Shown: piece after piece, positions 9,489 through 17,316 of the stretch
How positions within the stretch are numbered: the first letter of the stretch is position 1
Layout: each line of letters starts with the position of its first letter
From: Gayadomonas joobiniege G7
GTDB taxonomy: Bacteria > Pseudomonadota > Gammaproteobacteria > Enterobacterales > Alteromonadaceae
Direction of reading: 5' to 3'
Length of the DNA: 64,000 nucleotides
Assembly: GCF_000300815.1 (NCBI RefSeq)
Contig: NZ_AMRX01000008.1
Location: 124,001 to 188,000, forward strand
The notes under the pieces: model-generated
Databases searched by the model: none
What the model was told of the DNA's origin: nothing
Seen by the model: the letters and a program-made list of their open reading frames with translations, nothing else
Program-made: the position numbers and the translations under genes

Positions 9489-10673
9489 ATGACATCGCCT
9501 AATTTTTATAAAGAGCTGGTTAGTTTTAAAAATTTTGAAGATTTTTCAAACGCCAGTCATTATCGGGTTCTCCCTGACAGCTGGTATATCGCGGTCGCTG
9601 ATATTAAAAACTCGACTGCCGCAATTGCTGCAGGTAAATATCGAGCCGTGAATGCAATAGGGGTGGCAACAATAGTTGCGGTTCATAATAAATGTGATGG
9701 TTATGAGCTTCCATACATTTTTGCAGGCGACGGAGCTTCGATTGCATTTCCATACAATCTACTACAAGCCGTGAAAGAAGCGCTTGTAAGTGCCCAAGGT
9801 TTAGCAAAAAATGAGTTTTCTTTAGAGCTAATGATAGGGATTGTGCCTGTCAGTTCCGTTTTAAAACAGGGTTATCAAATTAGTGTTGCTAAATTTCAGG
9901 CCAGCGAAGATTATTGCCAAGCTATGTTCAGTGGTGGTGGTTTAGATTATGCTGAGCGTCTCGTTAAACAGCAGGCTCGGCAAGGAACAAGCGACGCCAA
10001 CTTTGTGATTGATGAACAAAGCATGTTACAAACAAACTGTTTTGATGGTTTTGAGTGTCGTTGGAACCGGATAAAAAGCCCTCATGAAGAGGTTATCGCT
10101 TTGTTAGTTAAAGTGCGTGCCGAACATGATGCTAATGTCGTATACTCGGAGTTGAATGAGGCAATTAGCCGCACCTATGGTGATGATAATAACCACCACC
10201 CATTACGCGAAGACGCTTTGCGTCTAACCTTATCGCTGCAGCGTTTATACTTAGAGGGCCATATTAAAAGTGCTCATCAAAAATGGTTTATTCGCTTTTT
10301 GCATTTATGTAAACTGCTTTGCATTTCTTTATTTGGTCGGCTGTTAATGGCATCAGGTATCACTGCTTTTGGTTGTGATTGGAGTAAATATAAAAAGCGA
10401 CTGATGCTGAATACAGACTTTAAAAAATATGACGACGTGCTTCGCATGGTGATTTCAGGTACTAAATCTCAGCGATTAGCGTTACTAAAAGCTTTACAAT
10501 CTCTTCATGAACAGCGAAAAATTTATTACGGGTTAAGCGTGAGTGATGCATCTATTATCACTTGTTTCATTACCGATTACGGTCAAGACCATATTCATTT
10601 TTTAGATTTGGATAAAGGGGGGTATGCGTTAGCTGCAAAAGCACTTAAAGAACAGATGCAAAGTAATAATTAA
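9489..10673 (+). CDS. DUF3095 family protein
   Basis: A 394-residue cytoplasmic protein. The opening (FYKELVSFKNFEDFSNASHYRVLPDSWYIAVADIKNSTAAI) and the stretch YIFAGDGASIAFP match the DUF3095 family. The pattern VADIKNST...GDGASIAFP recalls nucleotide-cyclase-like folds, in which paired acidic residues hold metal ions; whether it has catalytic activity is unknown. It stands alone, 66 bases after the antiporter gene. The middle and C-terminal portions have no feature I can name. Confidence 0.75.
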   Translation: MTSPNFYKELVSFKNFEDFSNASHYRVLPDSWYIAVADIKNSTAAIAAGKYRAVNAIGVATIVAVHNKCDGYELPYIFAGDGASIAFPYNLLQAVKEALVSAQGLAKNEFSLELMIGIVPVSSVLKQGYQISVAKFQASEDYCQAMFSGGGLDYAERLVKQQARQGTSDANFVIDEQSMLQTNCFDGFECRWNRIKSPHEEVIALLVKVRAEHDANVVYSELNEAISRTYGDDNNHHPLREDALRLTLSLQRLYLEGHIKSAHQKWFIRFLHLCKLLCISLFGRLLMASGITAFGCDWSKYKKRLMLNTDFKKYDDVLRMVISGTKSQRLALLKALQSLHEQRKIYYGLSVSDASIITCFITDYGQDHIHFLDLDKGGYALAAKALKEQMQSNN

Positions 10674-10761
10674 TTATTTATTTAGCTTTGTTACCTTGTT
10701 TGTTTTTATTTTATCGGTATCATCACGCCCCCTTTAAGTTGTGCAATGTGGCAGAATCATT

Positions 10762-11910
10762 ATGAAAAAATTATTATCCGCGCCGGTGAAGATGAACTTA
10801 TCTGATTCGGACAATCTTTTATATCAATCAGTTTTGAAGCAGTTAACCAGCCTGAGTTTAAATTTATTAGCGGTAAAAACTGATGAGATTGCGACTGATT
10901 TTTTTCATTGGAACCGTGTGTTACTTGATATTTGTTTGCATCAACTTGATTTTGATTTATTAGAACAGAAACAATATCCTGAGTTAATAGCTTGTATTGA
11001 GCAGTTACATAAAAACTGTTTAATTGGTCAGTTGAAAATGTTGCGTGTTGTGCCCTGGCCAATATTTGCTAGCGAAGTGCAAGCCCGTAGCGGATGGGTG
11101 GAGTCTAGGTTAGCGTTATTAAAAAAGTCTAAATCTTTATTTTTGTGTGGTCTGCAAAATGCGAGTACACCACAACAGAATGCTCTAATTGGAAAGCCTA
11201 CATCAGATTGGCAGGCCCTCGCATTACCCTCATTTAAAAACAGTCGTTTGTTTGCACAATACATTAGTCTGGCCCGTGATGTATTGGATCAAGCTTTGAC
11301 ATTGATCCCACTCAATGGCGAAGTTAAGCGGTCAGATTACGATGCGTTTATCGACCGTTACAAACATAGTTATTGCCAAACAACAGGCGCTAAAACGGCT
11401 CCTTTGTATCCAATCACCCGGATTCTTGCGCTATACCGTCCCGATATTTTTGTTTGTATTGGCGCTATTGAAAGTGATTTAATTGCGGCTGCGTTTAATA
11501 GTGATAGATTAGCGCCAGACGCATATTCGGTTTATTGGGAGCAGGTAATAGAAACCATTCAAAACACTGCATTCTGGCGTGCTACACAACCTAATGATGA
11601 AAGTGAAATAGAAATTTGGCAACATAGGGTTGCCTTAATAGATATATTTATGCAAGCTGAGTTTTTAACGGCAACTGACAACAATTATTATAAAGCGGTG
11701 CAAGCGACGCAAAACGATCCAAAAAAACGAACTGCAAAAATTCCTAAGGTTAGAAAAAAACTTACGCCGGAAGAACTGGTCGATCAAGCCCTTGCGTCAC
11801 CAGATGTTAGCGAATTTGTAAAAAGTCAACGTGATGCGGTTTTGAGTCAAGTAAAAAACGGTAAAAAAGTTGATCAAGTTATTGCAATGATGCAATCAAT
11901 TTTTTCATAA
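10762..11910 (+). CDS. Uncharacterised protein, about 382 aa
   Basis: I do not recognise a named family. The protein is soluble and mostly helical, with a segment (ITRILALYRPDIFVCIGAIESDL...YWEQVIETIQNTAFWRA, roughly residues 215-275) of a style I associate with uncharacterised proteins that pair a nucleic-acid-related N-terminus with a helical domain. A basic, lysine-rich stretch (KKRTAKIPKVRKKL) precedes a short C-terminal helix pair. The frame is open from GTG 10741; ATG 10762 gives the more natural N-terminus (MKKLLSAPVKMNL). It is probably monocistronic. Confidence 0.5.
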   Translation: MKKLLSAPVKMNLSDSDNLLYQSVLKQLTSLSLNLLAVKTDEIATDFFHWNRVLLDICLHQLDFDLLEQKQYPELIACIEQLHKNCLIGQLKMLRVVPWPIFASEVQARSGWVESRLALLKKSKSLFLCGLQNASTPQQNALIGKPTSDWQALALPSFKNSRLFAQYISLARDVLDQALTLIPLNGEVKRSDYDAFIDRYKHSYCQTTGAKTAPLYPITRILALYRPDIFVCIGAIESDLIAAAFNSDRLAPDAYSVYWEQVIETIQNTAFWRATQPNDESEIEIWQHRVALIDIFMQAEFLTATDNNYYKAVQATQNDPKKRTAKIPKVRKKLTPEELVDQALASPDVSEFVKSQRDAVLSQVKNGKKVDQVIAMMQSIFS

Positions 11911-11930
11911 TTTAAATCATTTATGTACTA

Positions 11931-11970
11931 GCTGCCAGATCGGATGAAAAAACTGATTCGATACTGGCAG
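11931..11970. other. Imperfect hairpin after the 10.8-kb gene
   Basis: CTGCCAG and CTGGCAG arms enclose about 25 bases roughly 20 bases after the stop codon. It has no clear T-tract, so terminator function is uncertain. The rest of the 11911-12164 gap shows nothing further. Confidence 0.3.
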
Positions 11971-12164
11971 ACGATTTACCCCCACAAAATGCTGAAAACT
12001 AAAAATCACTGTCAAAACCAAATCGGGCAATTTACCTATATTCATTTAATTTGAACCATTATTTTTCTTAGCAGACAAATTGGTATTTGTGACTTGCCAA
12101 TGACATCTCAGAACAATTGGATAAGTTGGGTTATACTCTTAATTTTGATCATCAGGTAAAAATT

Positions 12165-12683
12165 ATGTTCGTTCGAATTATATTGTTCGTTTTATATTTT
12201 ATTTCAGCCAGTTTAAGCTCTATAGTTACAGCCAGCGAAAAAGCAGTTGAGCTTGCATTTGATAACTGCCAAACCCAAATGGAACGTATTTTTAAAACTC
12301 AGGTTGATTGCACGGTTCAATACGATGCAATGCAGAACAAAGAAGTATCAGCGATTCTTGCGCCTTTTGCATCGTCTTTAAATTGTAAATTGCCACTTAA
12401 ATTTAATAAAAAAGAAGTTTATGGTAATTGGATTCAAGAAAATTTAATTTCTCTGCCGAAGCTTGCCATGCAATGCCAACTCACAGGTAAACAAGGCGAA
12501 GTTTTTTCCCTTACATCGAATATTAAACCTGTTTGTGATAACGCCTCTGGTCGTTGGCTTTGTAATTTAAATGTTCATAACACCCAAGGTTTAGGCGCAC
12601 TAGGCGAAATATTACAAAATGCGCTAAACAAAAATACTAATATTCAGGAATACTTAGGTCGCCAGGTTGCGTCAATGAAATAG
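12165..12683 (+). CDS. Secreted protein of unknown function, about 172 aa
   Basis: ATG 12165 starts a clear signal peptide (MFVRIILFVLYFISASLSSIVTA); the frame is open to 12117 but that extension is polar and unlikely. The mature part has six cysteines (C in FDNCQTQ, VDCTVQ, LNCKLP, MQCQLT, PVCDN, WLCNL), so it is probably a periplasmic disulfide-bonded domain. I do not recognise the family. The TAG stop is followed immediately by a Ter-like site. Confidence 0.55.
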   Translation: MFVRIILFVLYFISASLSSIVTASEKAVELAFDNCQTQMERIFKTQVDCTVQYDAMQNKEVSAILAPFASSLNCKLPLKFNKKEVYGNWIQENLISLPKLAMQCQLTGKQGEVFSLTSNIKPVCDNASGRWLCNLNVHNTQGLGALGEILQNALNKNTNIQEYLGRQVASMK

Positions 12684-12696
12684 CTTCCCAACATAC
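12684..12696 (-). other. Ter-like site 1 (Tus binding, blocks leftward forks)
   Basis: On the minus strand this reads GTATGTTGGGAAG, identical to the two copies flanking the tus promoter. The GTATGTTG core equals that of E. coli Ter sites. By the E. coli rule the non-permissive face is 5' of the core G, here the right side, so a fork moving leftward would stop. Confidence 0.7.
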
Positions 12697-12835
12697 AATT
12701 TGATGCAACATTAACCAAGTATACAAACATTTGCATAAAAACTATTAAGTTTAGAAAATATGCTTAAGTTTTATTTGCATCTTTCAATCAGGTCGCATAG
12801 ATTAACGGCCGACTTTATAAAAAAAGGGGTATAAA

Positions 12836-13111
12836 ATGAATAAAACTGAATTAGTAAAAAAAATCGCAGAAAGTGCTGACATCTCTCAAGCAGCAGCAAG
12901 TAAAACCGTTGATGCATTAATGGCGTCTGTTACACAAGAGCTTGCCGAAGGTGGTAAAGTTGACTTGATCGGTTTTGGTTCTTTCAGTCTGAAACACAGA
13001 GCTGCTCGTAAAGGGCGTAACCCTTCTACCGGCCAAGAAATTGAAATTGCTGCAGCTAATGTTCCTTCTTTTAAACCAGGTAAAGCGTTAAAAGAAGCTG
13101 TAAACAAATAA
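12836..13111 (+). CDS. hup: HU family DNA-binding protein
   Basis: A 91-residue histone-like protein of the HU family: dimerising helices ([28 protein letters not shown]), the family signature [26 protein letters not shown] and the DNA-binding arm, followed by [17 protein letters not shown] bends and compacts DNA and assists origin opening on plasmids. A replicon-borne copy next to the initiator and partition genes is in keeping with that. The SD-like AAGGGG lies ahead of the ATG. About 150 bases upstream, just beyond Ter-like site 1, hold its promoter region. Confidence 0.95.
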   Translation: MNKTELVKKIAESADISQAAASKTVDALMASVTQELAEGGKVDLIGFGSFSLKHRAARKGRNPSTGQEIEIAAANVPSFKPGKALKEAVNK

Positions 13112-13162
13112 GTTGATTATTTGTTGGCAGGTGTATTCAGACACCTGCTGCCCTACTCTATT

Positions 13163-13528
13163 ATGACATTCGAACAAAAATTTTGGTTTGTCTATCTCAC
13201 TAATGGCTTAGCTAAAGCGAATCCTTCTCGAATATTTTGTTTATATCATGAGTCAATCTCACATGCCATCGACCTATCGTATCATGAGAGTAAAGCCTAT
13301 ATACGGACAGCCTTAGATAAAGGTGATCATGATCGTCTATTAAATAACTTCCGTGTCGCTCTATACAGGCAAAAACAACAGCAGGTTAATATCACCCTAC
13401 CTGTACAAGTTTATAATAGGTTTATCGCATTACAAGAGGCATTAGAGTTTGATTGTTTAAGCGATACGCTTGAGTTTTTATTATCTATGGATGATAAAGA
13501 TTTTAAACGTTATAAAAAACAAAAATAA
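13163..13528 (+). CDS. Small protein of unknown function with a ribbon-helix-helix-like C-terminus
   Basis: About 121 residues from ATG 13163 (MTFEQKFWFVYLTNG); the frame is open to 13121. The C-terminal part (QQVNITLPVQVYNRFIALQEALEFDCLSDTLEFLLS) has a short strand followed by two helices, the pattern of a ribbon-helix-helix DNA-binding fold, and ends in a basic tail (RYKKQK). It lies between HU and tus, and between Ter-like sites 1 and 2, so a role in replication control or copy number is plausible but unproven. I know no named family for it. Confidence 0.5.
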   Translation: MTFEQKFWFVYLTNGLAKANPSRIFCLYHESISHAIDLSYHESKAYIRTALDKGDHDRLLNNFRVALYRQKQQQVNITLPVQVYNRFIALQEALEFDCLSDTLEFLLSMDDKDFKRYKKQK

Positions 13529-13539
13529 AAAGGCTAAGA

Positions 13540-13552
13540 CTTCCCAACATAC
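13540..13552 (-). other. Ter-like site 2 (overlaps the tus promoter; blocks leftward forks)
   Basis: The minus strand reads GTATGTTGGGAAG. Its non-permissive face points right, toward the putative origin at 16.8-17.3 kb, so a fork leaving that origin leftward meets this site as the first block. It also covers the likely -35 of the tus promoter, giving autorepression. Confidence 0.75.
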
Positions 13553-13569
13553 AAAATATAAACTATAAT
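13541..13569 (+). promoter_or_regulatory. tus promoter
   Basis: A perfect -10 box TATAAT (13564-13569) lies 17 bases after a weak -35 (TTCCCA, 13541-13546) that is inside Ter-like site 2. Site 3 lies about 20 bases downstream. Bound Tus would therefore block its own promoter, as in E. coli where a Ter site overlaps the tus promoter. Confidence 0.6.
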
Positions 13570-13587
13570 ATCAAAACAAACATAAAC

Positions 13588-13600
13588 GTATGTTGGGAAG
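13588..13600 (+). other. Ter-like site 3 (in tus leader; blocks rightward forks)
   Basis: GTATGTTGGGAAG on the plus strand, making an inverted pair with site 2 around the tus promoter. Its non-permissive face points left, so it should stop a rightward fork that has travelled around the circle. Its GGGAAG end also sits 4-9 bases before the tus ATG and may serve as part of the ribosome binding site. Confidence 0.75.
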
Positions 13601-13603
13601 AAG

Positions 13604-14497
13604 ATGCCAAAAAACAAACTAAAAAATCTATATCAAAAATTAACAACAGAAATAAAACAACTTACTATCCCAGAAGACAACTTTAATCTTGTTTACAAAA
13701 TAAGTCCGCTAGATGCACAAAAACAGTTACCTAAAACCATAGAAGAAGGACACCTAGAATTAATTAAAGAGGGACTTCTCCACTTTAAACAAGAAAGTGG
13801 AGAGATAGTAAAACATGTGACTCGTTATCCTGGCGTGATTTGCGTTAAAGATCCCGATGCTTTTATTCGTTTTACCGAGCAAATTAAAATTATAAATGAC
13901 TGCAAAGCAGAGATTAAAGCTTTATTAGCTGATCACGGGAAACCTGCTTATTTAAATGATAAAGAATCCGGCGAAAAACGCTATATAGCAAATGATCTCT
14001 TATTTGAAACTTTGCCTATGGTCAATCAACTGATGTTAACTCGAAAAATAGATACTTATGATGATGACATAAAGTCTGCTTCATTCTCATGGAACCTAGA
14101 TTTTATTCATCAAAATATCGATGACTTTATTCATTATAAAGAAAAGTTAGATAAACGCATCCCCTACCCACCGGAATTATTAACAGCAAATGAGTGGCGA
14201 TTACATATAGAAAAAGTCAAAAATCAAATTGATGCCCATTTAGATAATAATACTTTGGTCAAAATTATCCGCCCTAAACCGATAGAGCCAGTTTTATATT
14301 TAGCATTTAATGATGAAAAACCTAAAACTATTAAACCTAAATTACCAGTGATATTATTTTATAGTGGTCGTGAGTTTCCTGTAAAAAAACTTTTAGGTCA
14401 GCCGCCAAAGCGGCCAGATGAAATTAAAAATGGAAGGAAGTACAGATATAAGAACATAAGTAAGTACTTACATCTGTACGCGTGTTTGAAACAATAA
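13604..14497 (+). CDS. tus: Tus-like replication terminus site-binding protein
   Basis: A 297-residue protein that aligns by eye with E. coli Tus (309 residues) along its length. Matching stretches are TRYPGVICV (E. coli VRLPGVLCY), INDCKAEIKALL, SFSWNLDFIHQNI (RFGWANKHIIKNL), PPELLTANEWRLHIEKVKNQID...LVKIIRPKPIEPV (TREEWQRKLEREYQDI...LKIKRPVKVQPI), and the end YRYKNISKYLHLYACL. Tus binds Ter as a monomer and arrests the replicative helicase from one side. Three Ter-like sites surround this gene, two of them at its own promoter, which supports both the identification and autoregulation. Its 3' end holds a palindrome close to parB. Confidence 0.85.
   Translation: MPKNKLKNLYQKLTTEIKQLTIPEDNFNLVYKISPLDAQKQLPKTIEEGHLELIKEGLLHFKQESGEIVKHVTRYPGVICVKDPDAFIRFTEQIKIINDCKAEIKALLADHGKPAYLNDKESGEKRYIANDLLFETLPMVNQLMLTRKIDTYDDDIKSASFSWNLDFIHQNIDDFIHYKEKLDKRIPYPPELLTANEWRLHIEKVKNQIDAHLDNNTLVKIIRPKPIEPVLYLAFNDEKPKTIKPKLPVILFYSGREFPVKKLLGQPPKRPDEIKNGRKYRYKNISKYLHLYACLKQ
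14440..14479. other. Candidate parS centromere or parAB 3' palindrome
   Basis: A 40-base imperfect palindrome inside the last codons of tus: outer arms GTACAGATATAAG and CTTACATCTGTAC (12 of 13 pair) and an inner perfect 12-base palindrome GTAAGTACTTAC (14460-14471). It lies just beyond the 3' end of parB, the place where P1-type plasmids keep parS. Function is inferred. Confidence 0.4.
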
Positions 14498-14502
14498 AGA
14501 TG

Positions 14503-15438
14503 TTATGATTTTAAAATTTTTAATAACTGAGCCGACAGTTTTTGTTGATTTTTAGCTAACTCTAAAACCAAAGTTCCGTCGGGTTTGACTTTGGTTTTAA
14601 CACCTTTTTTATTCATCGACAGCCATGCAATTTCTTGTTCTGTTTTTTCAACAGGTTCGTTCGGCTCATCAAGTTGCTGTAATACCTTTTTAAACCTGGC
14701 TTGAATTCGATTGGCTTCTTTTTGACAGCTCCCTTCATCGTTTAAATCAATATCCGTGAGTTCTGATTTTATTTGTTGCGCAACATTAATCAGCTTTTGC
14801 TCAGAAATATTGATCAAACTCAGTAAAAATCGAATACTGATATATTTTATCGCTGGAAATAATTTAAACACTGGTTCTGGTATTTTTGTAATAGAAATTG
14901 CATTTTGTGCTGTGCCAGTGCTAACACCAAAATGATCTGCTAATTGTCGAACCGATAAACTAGCGGAATTGTCTTGTATTTGCATTGCTCTAATTGACAA
15001 CGCTAAATCAACTGTTGTCGGCTTTTGGTATTCATCCGCTGATTTAACTAAAATTTTCTCGTCTTCACTCGAAATATTATCGGTTAACCAAACGTAAAAG
15101 TTGGCACCTGGCACTAAAGACACTGCATAAGAACGACGCATACCTTCTAACAAAGTCATTTTGTCTTTACTGCCAATCGCTTTTGCCGGTTCGATATTAC
15201 GCTTCATTTCTTGAATGCTTGGTAAAATATCGTTCACTGCTGCTTTTGTTAAATGTTCGGCGCTGCGTCGGTTAAACGGTGATTTTTTTATTACTTTTGT
15301 TACATCTTCACTGCTTATTTTAACTAACCTAAATTGATAAACACCTTTGCCAGTCGGACTGGGCAAGCTCATGGTATCACCAATATTTGGTCGCTTCATT
15401 TGTGTTCTGGCACTTTTATAAAAAGAATCGTCAACCAT
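14503..15438 (-). CDS. parB: ParB family partition protein
   Basis: A 311-residue ParB of the plasmid type. It has an N-terminal ParB/sulfiredoxin-like region (about 70-140, with LLEGMRRSYAVSLV in place of the GERR motif), a central helix-turn-helix (SVRQLADHFGVSTGTAQNAISITKIP, about 162-187) and a C-terminal dimerisation part. It would bind parS and, with ParA, position replicon copies at division. Its ATG lies four bases after the parA stop, so the two are one operon. It converges on tus, with five bases between stop codons. Confidence 0.9.
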   Translation of the reverse strand: MVDDSFYKSARTQMKRPNIGDTMSLPSPTGKGVYQFRLVKISSEDVTKVIKKSPFNRRSAEHLTKAAVNDILPSIQEMKRNIEPAKAIGSKDKMTLLEGMRRSYAVSLVPGANFYVWLTDNISSEDEKILVKSADEYQKPTTVDLALSIRAMQIQDNSASLSVRQLADHFGVSTGTAQNAISITKIPEPVFKLFPAIKYISIRFLLSLINISEQKLINVAQQIKSELTDIDLNDEGSCQKEANRIQARFKKVLQQLDEPNEPVEKTEQEIAWLSMNKKGVKTKVKPDGTLVLELAKNQQKLSAQLLKILKS

Positions 15439-15441
15439 AAA

Positions 15442-16671
15442 TTAATCCTGCGCAGATGATACTGCTTCTAAAAATCTTAACACTTCGTCTTTGAGGGTTT
15501 CTGTATAAGTTAAAGCTTTATCTAATTGTTTATCTGTACATAATCCTTCGACTTTTTTTATGTCAAAAATTGTACACTGATTGCGAGCCGCAGCTTCAAA
15601 CGCATATGAGCTCACCAACTGGCTACTAAAAATATTTTCCCCTAGTGCACGACGCGCTTCATCCATCATGTGTTTATCACGGCCAAATTCAATATTGTAA
15701 TTTGTCGCTAAGCATTTAAACCATTTAACGTTTTCCCCTTTGTTTGGCAGAGTCGCTAAATGTAATGGTAAATTGCACAAAAAAGAACATGTACTATGCC
15801 AATCTAATTCTCTTGGTGTAAAAGGGACAATGATGCCATCACATGCATATTGTGCAGACCATACTAAAGGGTTGATATGAGGACCAGTATCTATCATGAT
15901 CACATCATAATCATCTCTGATTTCGTCAATGACTTTTTCTTTTAATAAAGAAATATGATCTAATCTACCTTCTTTAGCATAATGCAACCAAGCTTTTTGA
16001 GAAAAGCGCTCATCTTCAGAGTAAGATGGTAAGACATGCAATGAAGGTATATGAGTTTCATGAATGCTATTTTTTAAAATTTGTCGATGAGTATAACCTT
16101 CTTCACGATATGCTTTATAAAGACCATCTTCTTCATCACCTAACATTAAATCGACTGCTGTCAGTATATCAGTACTGTAGTTTTCCTGTGGCAACAAATA
16201 GTTTCTTAACGAGCCTTGGGGATCTAAATCAATTAATAAAACTCGAATACGTTCGTGTAAACCAATTGCAAGTGAAGCGGCTAAAGTTGTTGCCGTTGTT
16301 GATTTTCCAGTGCCACCTTTTTGGTTTTGTAGATTAATTACCTGAGTTTTTAAGTTTCTGTCGGACCATTTAGGTAAACCAAAATGGTTCATTAATACAT
16401 GCATGTGCTTTAGGGTAAACAAATATTTATTTTGTTTTAAAATGGCTGCAGGCACTATGCCGTTTTCAACGGCCTCTTCGTATTTTGCTTTAAAAGTATT
16501 ACGGGACATTTGGCAAACTTTTGCGGCTTCATTCATATTGAGAGAATTGTTTTCAATAATTCTTTCAATATCACCGACCATGCGTTGATTTAATACGCTT
16601 TGATAACGCGAATAATTAAATTCAGTTAACTTTTCGCTTAAATCATTGAGTTTATTGATAACTTTACTCAT
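15442..16671 (-). CDS. parA: ParA family partition ATPase with N-terminal HTH (type Ia)
   Basis: A 409-residue ParA. An N-terminal helix-turn-helix (NMNEAAKVCQMSRNTFKAKYEE, about 45-66) precedes the deviant Walker A QKGGTGKST (about 117-125) and Walker B (VLLIDLDPQGSL). The length and HTH match type Ia ParA (P1/F), which also represses its own promoter. Two inverted repeats just upstream (16708-16760) are likely operators. The gene is divergent from rep; the iteron origin lies between. Confidence 0.93.
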   Translation of the reverse strand: MSKVINKLNDLSEKLTEFNYSRYQSVLNQRMVGDIERIIENNSLNMNEAAKVCQMSRNTFKAKYEEAVENGIVPAAILKQNKYLFTLKHMHVLMNHFGLPKWSDRNLKTQVINLQNQKGGTGKSTTATTLAASLAIGLHERIRVLLIDLDPQGSLRNYLLPQENYSTDILTAVDLMLGDEEDGLYKAYREEGYTHRQILKNSIHETHIPSLHVLPSYSEDERFSQKAWLHYAKEGRLDHISLLKEKVIDEIRDDYDVIMIDTGPHINPLVWSAQYACDGIIVPFTPRELDWHSTCSFLCNLPLHLATLPNKGENVKWFKCLATNYNIEFGRDKHMMDEARRALGENIFSSQLVSSYAFEAAARNQCTIFDIKKVEGLCTDKQLDKALTYTETLKDEVLRFLEAVSSAQD

Positions 16672-16707
16672 ATTAATGATCTTAAAACAATTAGTAAAAG
16701 ATTATAT

Positions 16708-16760
16708 TATCAATGATATTGATACTTAACAAGTGTTTTTGATGGTTGTAAGTATCAATA
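16708..16760. promoter_or_regulatory. parA operator region: nested inverted repeats
   Basis: TATCAAT-GAT-ATTGATA (16708-16724) is a perfect 17-base palindrome. Overlapping it, TATTGATACTTA (16717-16728) is repeated in inverted form as TAAGTATCAATA (16749-16760). They lie 37-89 bases before the parA start, where a type Ia ParA would bind. Confidence 0.5.
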
Positions 16761-16782
16761 TAGACATTCATTATTATACTGA

Positions 16783-17254
16783 TAAGGTGGCAATTTGTGC
16801 GTGTTTTATAAAAGCTCAACTGTTTTTTATTAAGGTGGCATAACGTGCTGTTCATGTGTCTGATCTGATCAATATATATAGAGTTATATATATGATCTGA
16901 TCGATCTACGGATTAGAACTAAAAATCAATAACTTAAACTATTAAAGTGGCTAATTGTAATAGTAAAGAGACAGGTTGTACTTAGTTAAAGTGGCGTCTT
17001 GTACATCTTGAGTGGCCTTAGGTACTTAAACAAGTGGCTAACTGTACCTGGTTAAGTGGCTCTATGTACGAGTTTAGTTAGATTAATATCCTTTATTTAT
17101 AGTACTTGTAGCCACCTTTACCCGTACATAGGGCCTCTTTTTTAAATTAATTTAGTACATTACGCCACCTATAGAGCTTGCATTTATCCGTTTAGTACAT
17201 ATTGCCACCTTAGTATTTTATGATACATTTAATTAACAAGGTGGCGCTTTTTAC
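16783..17254. repeat. Iteron array, putative replication origin
   Basis: Copies of a motif of about 18 bases, roughly AAGGTGGC-N5-TGTAC. Forward copies start near 16783, 16831, 16943, 16964 (degenerate), 16987, 17008, 17030, 17052 and 17237. Those from 16943 to 17052 are spaced 21-23 bases, two helical turns. Inverted copies start near 17102, 17124 (degenerate), 17155 and 17195. Rep_3 initiators bind such iterons, and the rep gene starts 63 bases after the last copy. The opposed group next to rep may serve autoregulation or handcuffing. Confidence 0.85.
16862..16906. other. GATC cluster around an AT-rich stretch in the origin
   Basis: Five GATC sites (16862, 16867, 16894, 16899, 16903) flank a block made almost only of A and T (16871-16893). 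Such a layout fits a DNA-unwinding element under Dam methylation control. It lies between the second and third iterons. No convincing DnaA box was seen. Confidence 0.5.
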
Positions 17255-17316
17255 GTGTTTATTGACAAAGTTACAATTTAAATATATAACACCGTTAGTT
17301 TTATTGGGGGAACAAG

